DNA of 64,000 nucleotides from Prionace glauca (taxonomy: Eukaryota; Chordata; Chondrichthyes; Carcharhiniformes; Carcharhinidae), in the NCBI GenBank assembly GCA_037974335.1, contig CM075760.1, positions 4,690,859 to 4,754,858 on the forward strand, given 5' to 3'. Of this stretch, positions 22,780 to 33,489 are shown one piece after another. The notes beneath the pieces were generated by a model, which was not told the DNA's origin, searched no databases, and saw only the letters and a list, made by a program, of their open reading frames with translations. Position 1 is the first letter of the stretch. The number at the start of each line of letters is the position of its first letter. Made by a program: the position numbers and the translations under genes.

Positions 22780-23080
22780 CCCTATTTGCTCCATCAAACA
22801 CTGTAAAACAGGCAGTGGACTGAAGTGATACAAGAAATGGTCCCCTCCACACGATCCACTCGCTCTCTGCCAGAATCAATATCGCACACATTTTGGATAC
22901 TGAATAAAGTTTCCTCCTGTAAGACATTTAAAGGTTAGGCAGAGAATGAAAAAAAAAACTACAGGGTAAATCTCTGTCGACACTCACCAGCAAAGACTAC
23001 AGGAATAGCTATAGCAGGGACAAATACAGCGAGATTCTCCTTCGACCAGACCCAATTTGATGTGACATTGGAAGAGAAAT
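22780..23080 (-). other. Unassigned open segment with hydrophobic stretch and donor-like end
   Basis: On the minus strand NFSSNVTSNWVWSKENLAVF continues into VPAIAIPVVFAG and then a good donor (G|GTGAGT at 22987-22982). This could be the juxtamembrane and TM exon of a type I protein or the first exon of a receptor. No acceptor in a compatible phase was found and no family is recognised. Confidence 0.2.
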
Positions 23081-23430
23081 TGCTACTTAAGTATAGTAAA
23101 ATTATACTTGATTCTATTGAATAGCTTGCAAGATATACGTTTCGCATTTCATTATATATGTAAATGATTTTTACTTTCTCGGTCATTTCAGAGGACAATA
23201 AAGATTCAATGACATATTGGAGACAAATAGATGACAGGCCAGTTAACAGTGACAGATCTAACTCCACAAAGGACATGAATCACGCAGATCACATTGAAGG
23301 GCAAAATATATGACTGTTCTATGATTACAATTACTGAGGTCAGCTTCCTATCCCAGATATCATTCTGCTAAGTTAGTACCATCGAACTCGTGATCAGGTA
23401 GCTTTTCTCCGTGCCTCACTGTACTGTATT

Positions 23431-23776
23431 ACCATAGAACCTTACCGCGCAGAAAGAGGCCCTTCGGCCCATCGAGTCTGCATCAAACACAATGCCACCC
23501 AGACCTTACCCTCCCATACCGCTAAATATTTCACCCACTAATCCCTCTAACCTACCCACTTCAGGACACAAAGGGGCAATGTTTTAGCATGACCAATCAA
23601 CCTAACCCGCACATCTTTGCACTGTGGGAGGAAATCAGAGCTCCCGGAGGAAACCCATGCAGACACGAGGAGAATGTGCAAACTCCACACAGACAGTGAC
23701 CCGAGCCGGGAATCGAACCCAGGCCCCTGAAGCTATCAAGCAGTAGTGCAAACCAGTCTGCTACCTTGCCGCCCCA
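23431..23776 (-). repeat. SINE family A
   Basis: This is a minus-strand copy with the CATAGAACCTTACCGCGCAG tail side at left and a GCCGCCCC head side at right. It is moderately diverged. Confidence 0.87.
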
Positions 23777-23782
23777 CACCAC

Positions 23783-24097
23783 AACATTTTTAAAAAGTTA
23801 ATTCATTAGTGTCACAGGTAGCCTTACATTAACACTGCATTGAAGTTACTGTGAAAATCCCGGAGTCGCCACTCTCCAGCGCCTGTTTGGGCACACTGAG
23901 GGAGAATTAAGCATGGCCAGTACACCTAACCAGCACAACTTTCGGTCCGTGGAAGAAAAACGGAGCACGCAGAAGAAATCCATGCAGACACGGGAGACCA
24001 TGCAGGCACTGCACAGACGGTGACCCGATCCAGGAATTAAACCCGGGTTGTGGCAGTATGAGACAGCAGTGCTAACCGTTGTGCCACCGTGTTGCCC
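23783..24097 (-). repeat. SINE family B
   Basis: This is a minus-strand copy with the family B 3' region (ATTAGTGTCACAGGTAGCCT on the plus strand) next to the preceding family A copy. The head CAACACGGTGGCACAACGGT is at the right. Confidence 0.85.
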
Positions 24098-24107
24098 TAT
24101 CTCACAA

Positions 24108-24335
24108 TTGAACTCCTTAGCAGTGATAGTGCTGGATCTTGTCTCCTGGTTCACATATACTGTAAACCATCCCCCAACTTTTCCATCTGCCAGTGTGAAG
24201 AAGGGATAACCGGTGGCTCTATTGAAGAACTGACTGCACAAAACTAGAGATTTGGTAGAGGCGATGGTGATGCGGTGATGAAGCAAAATGTTTTTTCCAT
24301 CAGTTCCGCAAATAGTCAAGTTCTGAAGTCCCTCC
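24108..24335 (-). other. Unassigned open segment, possible exon
   Basis: Squeezed between a SINE and a LINE tail, the minus strand is open for about 72 residues, starting NLTICGTDGKNILLHHR and containing KSLVLCSQFF and GGWFTVYVNQETRSS. It has three Cys and no stop. It follows a possible acceptor (GACTTCAG). I do not recognise the family. It may be an exon of the same unknown gene as 22780-23080. Confidence 0.2.
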
Positions 24336-24488
24336 ATAGAACATAGAACATTACAACGCAGTACAGGCACTTCGGCCCTCGATGTTGCGCCGACCAGTGG
24401 AACCAATCTAATGACCCTCTAACCTAAACTATTCCAATGTTATCCATATGCCTACCAACTGACATTTGAACGCCCTTAAAGTTGAAGG
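24335..24488 (-). repeat. CR1-type LINE 3' end, another family
   Basis: On the plus strand it reads AGAACATAGAACATTACAAC, then GCCCTCGATGTTGCGCCGAC and CCAATCTAATGACCCTCTAA. The same family is longer at 33083-33340. Confidence 0.75.
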
Positions 24489-24973
24489 GCGACAAGGCTA
24501 AGCTGACCAATCAGCAGTAAAGCAGACATAATTATATATAGAAGTAAAATTAAATATAGTGCGTGTGAGTCAAGAAAGAATAAAGTAATTTATCCATGTG
24601 TCTATCTATACATTTGTTCCTCTGCTAACCGGCCTATCCGTATAACGTCACTCTTTCTATCTTCTGCTTCCCCGTCAGGTAACTATTGGTAACACATATT
24701 CCTATCCCTGCGACAGGAGTTCACATTGCACTAGATTTGAACCATTTGTTCCTCCACTGCCCTCAGCTCCTCGATTTGGGACATTCCAAGGAGGCCACTG
24801 TTAAACAAGAGAAGCACAAGTCAGTCGCAAAAGCTATTTCATCCAACAGGATCTTCTAAACTCACGAGAGCCAGGTGGAAATAAACAAGGACCATCTCAA
24901 TTGGTTGAATCGCATCTCAGGAGATTTGTTTGAAATGACAGGAATAGCAGCTGTCCAGAAGTCCAACTGCATC

Positions 24974-25302
24974 ATAGAAACCCTACAGTGCAGAAAGAGG
25001 CCATTCGGCCCATTGAGTCTGCACCGACCACTATCCCACCCATGTCCTACCCCCATATCCTTACACATTTACCCGCTAATCTTTCTAACCTATGCAGGAT
25101 ACTAAGGGACAATTTTAGCACAGCCAATCAACCTTACCATCTTTGGAATGTGGGAGAAAACCAGAGCACCCGGGAGAAACGCACACAGACATGAGGAGAA
25201 TGTGCAAACTCCACACAGACCGTGACCCGAACCGGGAATCGAACCCGGGTCCCTGGAGCTGTGAAGCAGCAGTGCTAACCACTGTTCTACTGTGCTGCCC
25301 CA
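24974..25302 (-). repeat. SINE family A
   Basis: The minus-strand copy has intact B box text (GGTTCGATTCCCGG on the minus strand) and the usual tail ATAGAAACCCTACAGTGCAG at the left. Confidence 0.9.
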
Positions 25303-25439
25303 TCGTTAATTAATTCGGTAATGAGCTTTTGAAAATTAAAGATCACCACCATTTGCCAATCAGCATCCAACATTCATGTGTTTCTCACCGGCACGCATGA
25401 CATTGCTGCTGCTCGGAAGCTCAAAAGCGACTGGAGTCT

Positions 25440-25790
25440 ATTTACGCTGGAAACCCATTGTCTCGACTTTCTCCCGGAATCTTTGATCTTCTTACCAATC
25501 AAGAACCTATCTATCTATGTCTTAAACACGCTCAATGACCTGTCCTCCATTACTTTCTGTGGCAATGAATTCCACAGGTTCTCCATTCTCTAGTTGAAGA
25601 ATATCCTCCATATCTTGGTTCTAAAGGATCGTCCCTTTACTCTGAAGCTGTGCTCTTGGATCCTAGTCTCTCCAACTAATGGAAACATATTTTCCCGTAT
25701 CTACTCTATCTAGGCCTTTCAGTATTCTGTAAGTCTCAATAATACCCCCCTCATCCTTCCAAACTCTATCGAGTACGTGACCAGTTACAC
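25440..25790 (-). repeat. Old CR1-type LINE fragment
   Basis: Diverged plus-strand text such as AATGAATTCCACAGGTTCTC and GTCTCAATAATACCCCCCTC is the reverse complement of the CR1 C-terminal coding region. It has many breaks. Confidence 0.7.
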
Positions 25791-25949
25791 AGCCAACCCT
25801 TTTGAAAATACCTTGATAATCTAGTGCTGATCATTCCTCTGCAGTTTGTGCTCAGTTTCTCAAACCAAGCCCCTATGTGAACCAAACCTGCCATCTGCGC
25901 CCCAAACAAATGAACCAAACCTGTAACTTGGCCAATACGAAACATCAAA

Positions 25950-26039
25950 GGGCTCGTCTGGGATTCGAAGCCGAGATCTCTTGTACACTTTTTGTCGGAA
26001 ACATTTAAAGCGAGAACAATACCCCTAGATCGGCAAACC
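25950..26039 (-). tRNA. tRNA-Pro-like sequence with the same kind of insertion, decayed
   Basis: On the minus strand a 90-nt sequence aligns to tRNA-Pro: GATCTAGGGGTATTGTTCTC, CGC then loop TTTAAAT (anticodon decayed from TGG), an insertion of similar length to that at 11284, then AAGAGATC, GGCTTCGAATCC and GACGAGCCC. It equals the first copy in length, and similarity continues past the 3' end for about 50 nt (CCCTTTGATGTTTCG versus CCCTTTCATTGTTTCC). Shared 3' flanks with unrelated 5' flanks suggest a tRNA-headed SINE rather than independent tRNA genes. Confidence 0.5.
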
Positions 26040-26245
26040 AGCAAAAGCTGAGCCATTGAAGCTACAGGTGCTCTCATTGCCATGGAAAGCCGATCAGGAA
26101 GTCAGGCAACATTTTTGGATAGGGAAACAGATCTTATCTTTCATCTTTATGACCTCAGATTAAAACAAGGAAGCAGGATTTGGCATTGAGTTGGATGATC
26201 AGCCATGATCGTAATGAATCATGCAGCAGAGACAAGAGATAAATA

Positions 26246-26560
26246 CAAAGAAAGAACAAAGAACAAAACAGCACGGGAAACAGGCCCAACGATCCCGCGC
26301 CACCATTTTAACATTACCAGTCTCCCCTCCACCCATGACCCTTATCTATGCTTATGGCATTCCACATTGAGGGAAAACTAATTTAGGGACAATTTATTAC
26401 CTCCAATCAGCCTAATAGCACATTTTTGGGGTGTGGGAGGAAACCGGTGCACCCACGCAAGCACGGGGAGAATGTGCAAACTCCCACAGACACCGGCCCA
26501 AATCTATGTGTCTGCACAGCAAACAGTGATAGTCACTGAGCTGTCGTGTTGCCCAGCATC
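26246..26560 (-). repeat. SINE family C, AAAGAACAAAGAAC tail
   Basis: The plus strand starts AAAGAACAAAGAACAAAACA and contains GGGTGTGGGAGGAAACCGGT and GGGGAGAATGTGCAAACTCC, the reverse complement of a SINE body. The 3' tail repeats TTTGTTC. The further downstream text to 26690 (caagagcagccc...) is co-linear with 43820-43950 and part of the same source. Confidence 0.82.
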
Positions 26561-26711
26561 TGGTCCAGTTTAAGCACACACTAACGACATGAAGTGCTAG
26601 GCTATTCTCGAAACAACCAAGAGCAGCCCTCGTACAACCCATCGTGTGTATGCCCCTTGTTGGATAACAAGGCGGACCGAAGCACCTCTGAATTAAAGAG
26701 AAAAACATTGG

Positions 26712-26975
26712 TATCATCCACATCCTTATACGTTACCAGGGACATTTATCAGGGTTAAAGTCCATTTGCCATGTATCTGCCCAATATACCAACCTATCTA
26801 TATCCCATTGTATTGCCAGACACTGCTCCTCACTCCTCAAGCCATCTTAGTGTCATCTGCAAATTTGCTGATCACACCACTTACTCCCTCTTCCAAGTCA
26901 TTTATGCATATTACAAAAAGAAGAGGTCTCAGTTCTGAGCCCTGCGGCACACCACTAGTGACAGACCTCCTGCTC
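26712..26975 (-). repeat. CR1-type LINE, reverse transcriptase fragment
   Basis: On the minus strand the text reads as [16 protein letters not shown] and ISKFADDTK-like motifs of the RT palm, interrupted and diverged. It lacks the 3' end. Confidence 0.75.
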
Positions 26976-27329
26976 CTATTTTCTATGTTAGAAATGCCAA
27001 ATGTTTGAAACAAGTGAAATTTAGGAGGGAGGAAAAATATAAACAGGAAAGAGCTCTGATGGGGTGGAACTCCGAAGGGATGAGATGAGAAAAGATTTTG
27101 CGGTTCCTGGCCTTAGGATGACGTGAATATAGAACCAGACAATTATTACACTGCGCAACAAGGCCTTTCGGCTCATTTGAAATGGGCTAGTTCTCTATAA
27201 GAACAATGGGAGGAACAAATGGTGTGTCTGTCGGAGTTGTTAACGGCAACTGCAGTTTGTAATCAAAGAACAAATATAATTTGTTTCAATTACACGATTC
27301 AAACCCAAATATGTAAAGGAAAGAAAATG

Positions 27330-27620
27330 GGGGGCAGAACTTCCAGTGTGACATTGTTGAACTCAATCTGAGTGTGACAGCTGTAAAGAGTCCAATGGAA
27401 AGATGAGGTGCTGTTCCTCGATTGAATGTTGAACTTCTTCAAGTTCGGCTGGAGGCAGGGGACAGAGAAGTCAACATTCAGATACAGCTCTCCACTCAGT
27501 TCAGTTCTCCACTTCGGTTCTGTGTATTCATTGGATCATGCCCCATTGAGATAAACGGAGATCTTGAGTATTAATTCCACGCCCAAGGAACTCCTGCGCA
27601 GAGACTACTTCTGAGAAAAA
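27330..27620 (+). repeat. Dispersed repeat fragments of unknown class
   Basis: It contains GTTGAACTCAATCTGAGTGT and AGATGAGGTGCTGTTCCTCG, text that recurs in elasmobranch repeats, and a block related in inverted orientation to 11770-11890. No open frame of note was found. Confidence 0.45.
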
Positions 27621-28104
27621 TTTCCACTCCAATCTCAACTCACTAAATACTCCGGCACTTTGAAATCTACTGCCTGGCAATCTACTTCTGTCCTGTGTGA
27701 CATTCCTGAATCTTACTTCCTATTCATTGGAACGTCGAAGTGCATAAAATGACCCTGTCTTACGACATAAGTCAGAGAGATATTCTTGGCTGTGCAGTCA
27801 CTCCGCCTTTGCGATTTTTGATTAAGAAGATGTGAAAATGATGGATTCCATGATCCGGTGGCTTCTTCGGTGAATGTATAAAGGTACAAATATAACTGAG
27901 AGAGGAGTGGAGAAGACTACCCCTCGGGGATGCATGGGTGTGGGAGAGCTGTATCGGTGATTGGGTGGGGGGTGTGGGAAGTGGTGGGGGGAAGTGGGGG
28001 AGATGGCGGGAGAAACTATAACAGGAAAAATGACGAATGTGGGGAGAACCTTGGAGAAAAAAAAAATGGAGCAAAGTCCACATTCATTAATTTGTACTTC
28101 AAAA

Positions 28105-28110
28105 TTTATT
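28105..28110 (-). terminator. AATAAA polyadenylation signal, possible end of the Ig transmembrane transcript
   Basis: AATAAA on the minus strand lies about 900 bp beyond the stop codon of the Ig transmembrane exon, in a repeat-free stretch. This is a motif match and its use is inferred. Confidence 0.3.
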
Positions 28111-29010
28111 GACAATTTCGCAAAGAACATCCTACGGTGAACTTTTATATAAATGTCACAACATGTGCATAGAACAAATGAGAAATTCATTGAGAACAGA
28201 TACGCCTGACCTGAGCCTCCAGCTCCATGCACAATTGTAAAACACTAGAAAGCAACCATGACCTCAACATTAAAGAAGAAAATATTTGAGCGCATGGAGC
28301 GAGAAATCCCATCTATTTACACACTAACGATAGCTAAAGGAAAAATCGATAAACCGTACAATCAAAATTACCTCGCACATTTAAAAATACATCCCATTCA
28401 TAATTTCTGTGAGTTACAGATTAAGAATGCTCACAGCTGCTCGGGAGTACAGGATTTAAGTATTTTTGAAAAGACAGATCTGATTCTGAAGGACCTGCAC
28501 AAGCAAATTAAAAATAAAGATCTGCAGCAAGATTCCTCTCATTTCACCAAGACATCTGACATTATATTTGCAAGATGTTTTATTAGCTTGCTGGAAAACT
28601 TTCAATACATTTGAGAGTGCAAGGATGGTAATAGTCTTAACGTTGCACCCTGCTACGAATAAATTGGTTTGTGATATGTAAAACTGGTTAGCAATCAGGA
28701 AGGATAGAGTTGGTTAAAACAACTACTCACTGTGCTGTTAAAGACCTCCAAATTGCAGCTTAAAATATTTGTGACTTTAATGTGGCAAACTTAATTTTAC
28801 CCCCCCAAATTTTTTAAAATCCAGATGTTCCCAAAAGCACGGCAAGGAATCATCACTGCCCAAAGTTTAACTGATCACTCGACCTGTACGAGAAATAAAA
28901 GAATGAAACGGCCATTTAATGATCTGTTGCTGTTATCGCAGATGATTTTTTTTAATGAAACGTGTTTTCTTTTTGAGTACGAAGTGGACAGATTAAAGAG
29001 TGAGAGGATT

Positions 29011-29150
29011 TCATCTTCTCAGCTTCACCAGAGTGATGACAGTGCTGTGGAAAATGCTGAAGACAAAGAGAGTGATGAATGTGGCAGCGGTTATCCAGAT
29101 GTTGCCATTATCATCTTCATCGTCTTCGTTCCAAATGTGTTCTGTAGAAT
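29011..29150 (-). CDS. Immunoglobulin heavy-chain transmembrane exon (orphan in this window)
   Basis: The exon begins after CCATCTCCATAG in phase 1 and encodes an acidic linker (HIWNEDDEDDNGN) and then the Ig transmembrane signature: NIWITAATFITLFVFSIF followed by HSTVITLVKLRR and stop. It lines up along its length with vertebrate IgM-type transmembrane segments (NLWATASTFIVLFLLSLFYS, then TTVTLFKVK), keeping the polar CART-like residues T/S that contact Ig-alpha/beta. Its role would be to anchor the B-cell receptor. A LINE lies 60 bp upstream and no constant-domain exon, J or V was found to the right on the same strand, so the exon is an orphan or the rest lies beyond very long repeat-filled introns. 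IgM versus IgW cannot be decided. Confidence 0.85.
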
Positions 29151-29210
29151 CTATGGAGATGGGGAAGTGAAAATCACTTCGGTCATGTATAATCTTGTCG
29201 TTCTTTGACT

Positions 29211-29853
29211 TCATAAGAACATAAGAAATAGGAGCAGGAGTAGGCCATGTGGCCCTTCGAGCCTGCCCCGCCATTCAATAAGATCATGGCTGATCTGTCG
29301 TGGCTCAGTTCCACCTTCCCGCCCTCTCCCCATAACCCTTAATCCCCTCTCTTATCAAAAACCCATCAACCCGCTTCTTAAAAATATTTAGCGAGGCAGC
29401 CTCCACCACTTCAACGGGTAGACAATTCCAGAGATTCACCACCCTTTGAGTGAAGAAGTTCCTCCTCAACTCTGTTCTAAAACGCCCCCCCTTTATCTTG
29501 AGGCTGTGCCCCCTAGTCCTACTGTCTTTTTTTGAGCGGGAACAGTCTCTCCACCTCTATCCTATCCATCCCATTCATCATCTTATACGTCTCAATGAGA
29601 TCTCCCCTCATTCTTCTAAACTCCAACGAGTACAAGCCTAATTTATTCAGCCTCTCCTCATAGCTCAACCCTCTCAACTCCGGTATCAGCCTCTGCACTC
29701 CCTCCAAGGCCAAAATATCCTTGCGTAAGTGCGGCGCCCAAAACTGCACACAGTACTCCAGCTGCGGCCTCACCAATGCCCTATACAGCTGCAGCAAGAC
29801 CTCCCTACTTTTATATTCAATCCCCCTCGCAATGAAGGCCAGCATATATTTAA
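29211..29853 (-). repeat. CR1-type LINE family A, 5'-truncated
   Basis: The plus strand starts ATAAGAACATAAGAAATAGG and the minus strand encodes the usual C-terminal region. A G7 and a T7 homopolymer and a short deletion break the frame. It sits in the presumed intron just upstream of the Ig transmembrane exon. Confidence 0.92.
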
Positions 29854-29854
29854 T

Positions 29855-30036
29855 GAATATATTTAAGTCATGGGTAGATAGATTTCTGACAGACAAGGGA
29901 ATTAAGGGTTATGGGGAGAAAGCGGGAAAGTGGAACTGAGCCACTTCAGATCAGCCATGATCTTATTGAATGGCGGGGCAGGCTCGAAGGGCTAGATAGC
30001 CTACTCCTGCTCCTATTTCTTACGTTCTTATGTAAA
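29855..30036 (+). repeat. CR1-type LINE family A variant, 3' end only
   Basis: It begins at AATATATTTAAGTCATGGGT and ends CTTACGTTCTTATGT. It is head-to-head with the preceding minus-strand copy, making an inverted pair of family A 3' ends. Confidence 0.88.
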
Positions 30037-31160
30037 TCTCTGTTGCACTCTCTCCAATGCGTTCACATCCTTCCTATAACATGGCGGCGAGAGCTGCACA
30101 CAGTACTCCAAATCTGGCCTCACTAACTTCTTTACAACTCTATCATGACCTCTCTGGTTTTGCAATTTACTCCCGATAAAGGTGATTGTGCCGTGTGCCT
30201 TTTTCACCACCCTATTTTCCTGCCTTTCCGGCTTCAGAGATCTATGGAGAAACACGCAAAGGTCCCCTTGTTCTATCGAATTTCCTGGTATATTTCCTTG
30301 TCAAATTACTTCTTCCAAAACGGCTCACACTTTTCAACTGCCGCTTATCTGTCTATTTGACCATCTCGTCTATAGCTTCCTGTAACTCAGCCTCGCAGTT
30401 AACCACTTGGCCAATCCTTCTGTCATCAGCAAACTTGCTGATCCTCACCCCACATAGACATCTATGTCCTTCATTTAAATGGCGAACAAAAGAGGCTCCA
30501 ACACGGATCCCCGTGGGGTGCCACTAGTCATTGGCCTCTAGTCACTAAAGCAGCCGTCTGTCACCACCCTCTGTCTTCAGCCGCCAAACCATTATGAATC
30601 AACCTTGTCAGATCACCCTGTATCCCATGTGCATTAGTCTTCTTAATAAATCTCTCATGGGGGATTTTGTCAAAGGCTGTGCTGAAATCCATGTAAACTA
30701 TATGAACCGCAGTACCCTCATCCATACACTTGGTTACATGCTCAAAAAATTCGGTAACACCAGTTTTTACATAGGTTTGTCAGACTTTTTACTGCGTTTA
30801 CGCGAGTCCAACGCCGGCATTCCCACATCAAAAAATTCGATCCAGTTTGTTAGGCATGATCTCCTCTGACAAAATCATGATGACTATCCTTGATCAAACC
30901 TTGCCTCTTTAAATAGAGGTAGATTCTCTCCTTTAGAATCTTCTCTACTAGTTTCCCAATCACAGACCTGAGACTCATTGGTCTGTAGTTCCCTGGTTTA
31001 TCTCTACAACCTTTCTTAGATAGTGGGATCACATTATCTGTTTTCAAGTCCTCTGGCACATCCCCTATCTGACCTTCGGGTAAGCATTCTCCAAGGCGGC
31101 CTTCACGACACACGACAGCACAGAGTCGCTGAACAGAGACTGATAGCCAAGTTCCACACA
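30036..31160 (-). repeat. CR1-type LINE, another family, RT to C-terminal region
   Basis: The minus strand shows RT motifs at the right end (GNYRPMSLRSVIGKLVEKIL, VPEDLKTDNVIPLSKKG) and an EYCVQLSPPCYRKDVNALER-like C-terminal part at left, with many breaks. A fragment of another short element (CCAACGCCGGCATTCCCACA) interrupts it at about 30765-30840. Confidence 0.85.
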
Positions 31161-31424
31161 CATGAGGACGGTCTCAACAGGGATCTTGGGTTCATGTCGC
31201 ACTATCTGTAACCCCCGTGACTTGCCTGGGTTTGCAAAACCTCACTTACTGTACTGTCTGGAGACAATACACATCTCTTTAAACTGTGATCAGTGCTCCT
31301 TCCACTCACATTATCAGCCACTTCAGGTCTTGAACAGCAGGTTAGGTGTAAGGATTCGCATTCTAATCAGTAATCTCTAAACTGTCTGTGCTTTATATGC
31401 TCTGTCTGAGGCCAGAACTCTCCT

Positions 31425-31560
31425 TTCACCTGACGAAGGGGCTAACCCCGAAAGCTTGTGAGAATATTATCAATTAAATCGGTTGGACTAAAACCTGGTG
31501 TTGTCAGACCTTTTACTGTGTTTACGCCAGTCCAACGCCGGCATACCCACATCACATCCC
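31425..31560 (+). repeat. SINE-like 3' element (AAAGCTTGTGAG ... CCAACGCCGGCAT)
   Basis: The text CCTGACGAAGGGGCTAACCC, CGAAAGCTTGTGAG and CCTGGTGTTGTCAGAC is a conserved non-coding block known from many elasmobranch sequences. A related scrap lies near 30765. The exact family was not determined. Confidence 0.55.
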
Positions 31561-33076
31561 CAGTGGCCACGGAGGAATTTAAAATTTGAGTCAGAGTCCC
31601 TGCAATTTCCTTCCTTGCCCCGCACAACAGCCTAGGACACAATTCATCCGGACCTGGAGATTTTCCCAGTTTTAAGCCCGCCAAAGCCTCCAATATCTTA
31701 TTACTCCAGATGACAACTTTCACTCGAGTCTCACAGCCTCTCTCCCAGTTCCTCAACTATCTTCTCAATAGCATAGCTGAAGACTCTATCAATGTCCTCT
31801 ACCTCCATCCACAGATTTCCCCATTGGTCCGCAATGGGCCCTAATCTTTCCCTTGTTATCCTCTTCCCATTGATATACTTTTAGAATATCTTAGAATTTT
31901 CCTTACTTTTACTAGACAGAGTTTTCTCACATCCCCTCTTTGCTATCCTAATTGATTACTTAACCTCCATCCTGCACTTTCTGTACTCCACTAACGCCTC
32001 CGCAGACGTACTCCCCTTAACCTTAACTCCTGTATAACCTTCCTTAAATAGTGGGACCACATTAGTTTTTTTCGAGTCCTCGGGCGCCTCCTCGGTGGCC
32101 AGGGAGGAATTAAAAATTTGAGTCAGAGCCCCTGCAATTTCCTCCCTTGCTTCCCACAGCAGCTTGGGACACAATTCATCCGGACCTGGAAATTGTCCTA
32201 CTTTTAAGCCCACTATAATCTCCAATAACTTGTCATTCCCGATGCCAGTTTTCTCTAGAGCCTCACAGTCTCGCTCCTCGAGTTCCATAACCATCTTCTC
32301 ATGCTCATGGGTGAAGTCAGGTGTTAAGTATTCGTTTAACACCCTACTAATGTCCTCTGCTCCATCCACAGATTTCCCGCTAGGCCCCTATTGGGCCCTA
32401 TTCTTTCCCTGGTTAAGCTTTTCCCATTGATATACTTGTAGAATTTCGTAGGATTTTCCCTACTTCTACTAACCAGAGCTTTCTCATATCCCCTCTTTGC
32501 TGTCCTAATTCATTACTTAAGCTCCATCCTGCACGGTCTGGACTCCACTAATGCCTCCGCAGTCTTCCTTGTTAAGAGCCTCTCTTTTCCTTCTCTTTTC
32601 ATCCTGAATGTCTCTGGACACCCACGGGTCTTTGGATTCATTACACCTGGAGTGAAGTGGTGGACGCTGCCTCGCTAAATATTTTTAAGAAACGGGTTGA
32701 TGGGTTTTTGATAAGAGAAGGGATTAAGGGTTATGGGGAGAGGGCGGGTAGGTGGAGCTGAGCCACGACAGATCAGCCATGATCTTATTGAATGGCGGGG
32801 CAGGCTCGAAGGGCCAGATGGCCTACTCCTGCTCCTATTTCTTATGTTCTTATGTTCTCCTATAACCCTCGGGGTAACATGTTGGGCTTGTACCCTTTCC
32901 ATTTCATCTTTGAACAACCCCACTGCTCTTCTATAGATTCCTCCACAAGTAACGCGTTCCAGCCTTGGTCAGATCCTGCCCAATTTTGTTAAAATCTGCT
33001 CTCCCCCAATCCAAAACATTTTTCTGCAACTTGTTAATTTCTTTGTCCATAACAAATTTGAATTGAACGAGGTTGT
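31560..33076 (-). repeat. Two overlapping CR1-type LINE RT fragments, interrupted by a later LINE tail
   Basis: 31560-31960 and 32035-32640 repeat the same RT finger region (GKSPGPDELCPRLL and GQFPGPDELCPKLL on the minus strand), so two copies lie head to tail. At 32862-33076 the minus strand continues with text of the segment between endonuclease and RT. The piece at 32648-32862 is a plus-strand family A 3' end inserted later. Confidence 0.78.
32648..32862 (+). repeat. CR1-type LINE family A, 3' end
   Basis: It encodes only KKRVDGFLIREGIKGYGERA and the 3'UTR with a TTCTTATGTTCTTATG tail. It is inserted in opposite orientation into older LINE sequence. Confidence 0.9.
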
Positions 33077-33082
33077 GGACGT

Positions 33083-33462
33083 TATAGAACATAGAACATT
33101 ACAGCGCAGTACAGGCCCTTCGGCCGTCAATGTTGTGCCGACCAGTGAAACCAATCTAATGACCCTCTAAACTAAACTATTCCAATATTATCCATATGTC
33201 TATCCAATGACTATTTGAATGCCCTTAAAGTTGGCGAGTCCACTACTGCTGCAGGCAGGGCATTCCATACCCTTACTACCCTCCGACCAAAGAACCTACC
33301 TCTGACATCTGTCCTATATCTATCACCCCTCGATTTGGCCATGCTAAATTCTCCCTCAGTGTATCTGAACAGGCTCTGCAGTGTGGTGCCTAGGGGATTT
33401 TCAGAGTAACTTCATTGCGGTGTTAATGTAAGCCTTATGTGACATTAATAAATAAAGTTAAA
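33083..33462. repeat. CR1-type LINE 3' end (minus) joined to SINE family B 3' end (plus)
   Basis: 33083-33340 carries ATAGAACATAGAACATTACA at the left and the reverse complement of a CR1 C-terminal region (GTAGTAAGGGTATGGAATGC on the minus strand). From about 33340 to 33462 the plus strand is a family B SINE end (CTTCATTGCGGTGTTAATGT, AATAAATAAAG). Confidence 0.72.
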
Positions 33463-33489
33463 CGTCCCACATTTAAGGTAATCAAACAT

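Noticed and set aside
24490-24760. Possible LTR-like stretch with TATATATAG and AATAAA
   Set aside because: No TG/CA ends, target duplication or internal viral sequence was found. The evidence is too thin for a call.
28258-28614. 118-codon open frame, plus strand
   Set aside because: It lies on the opposite strand within the presumed 3'UTR of the Ig transmembrane exon, with no motif, splice support or recognisable family.
28825-29208. 127-codon plus-strand open frame with an acidic stretch
   Set aside because: It is the antisense shadow of the Ig transmembrane exon.
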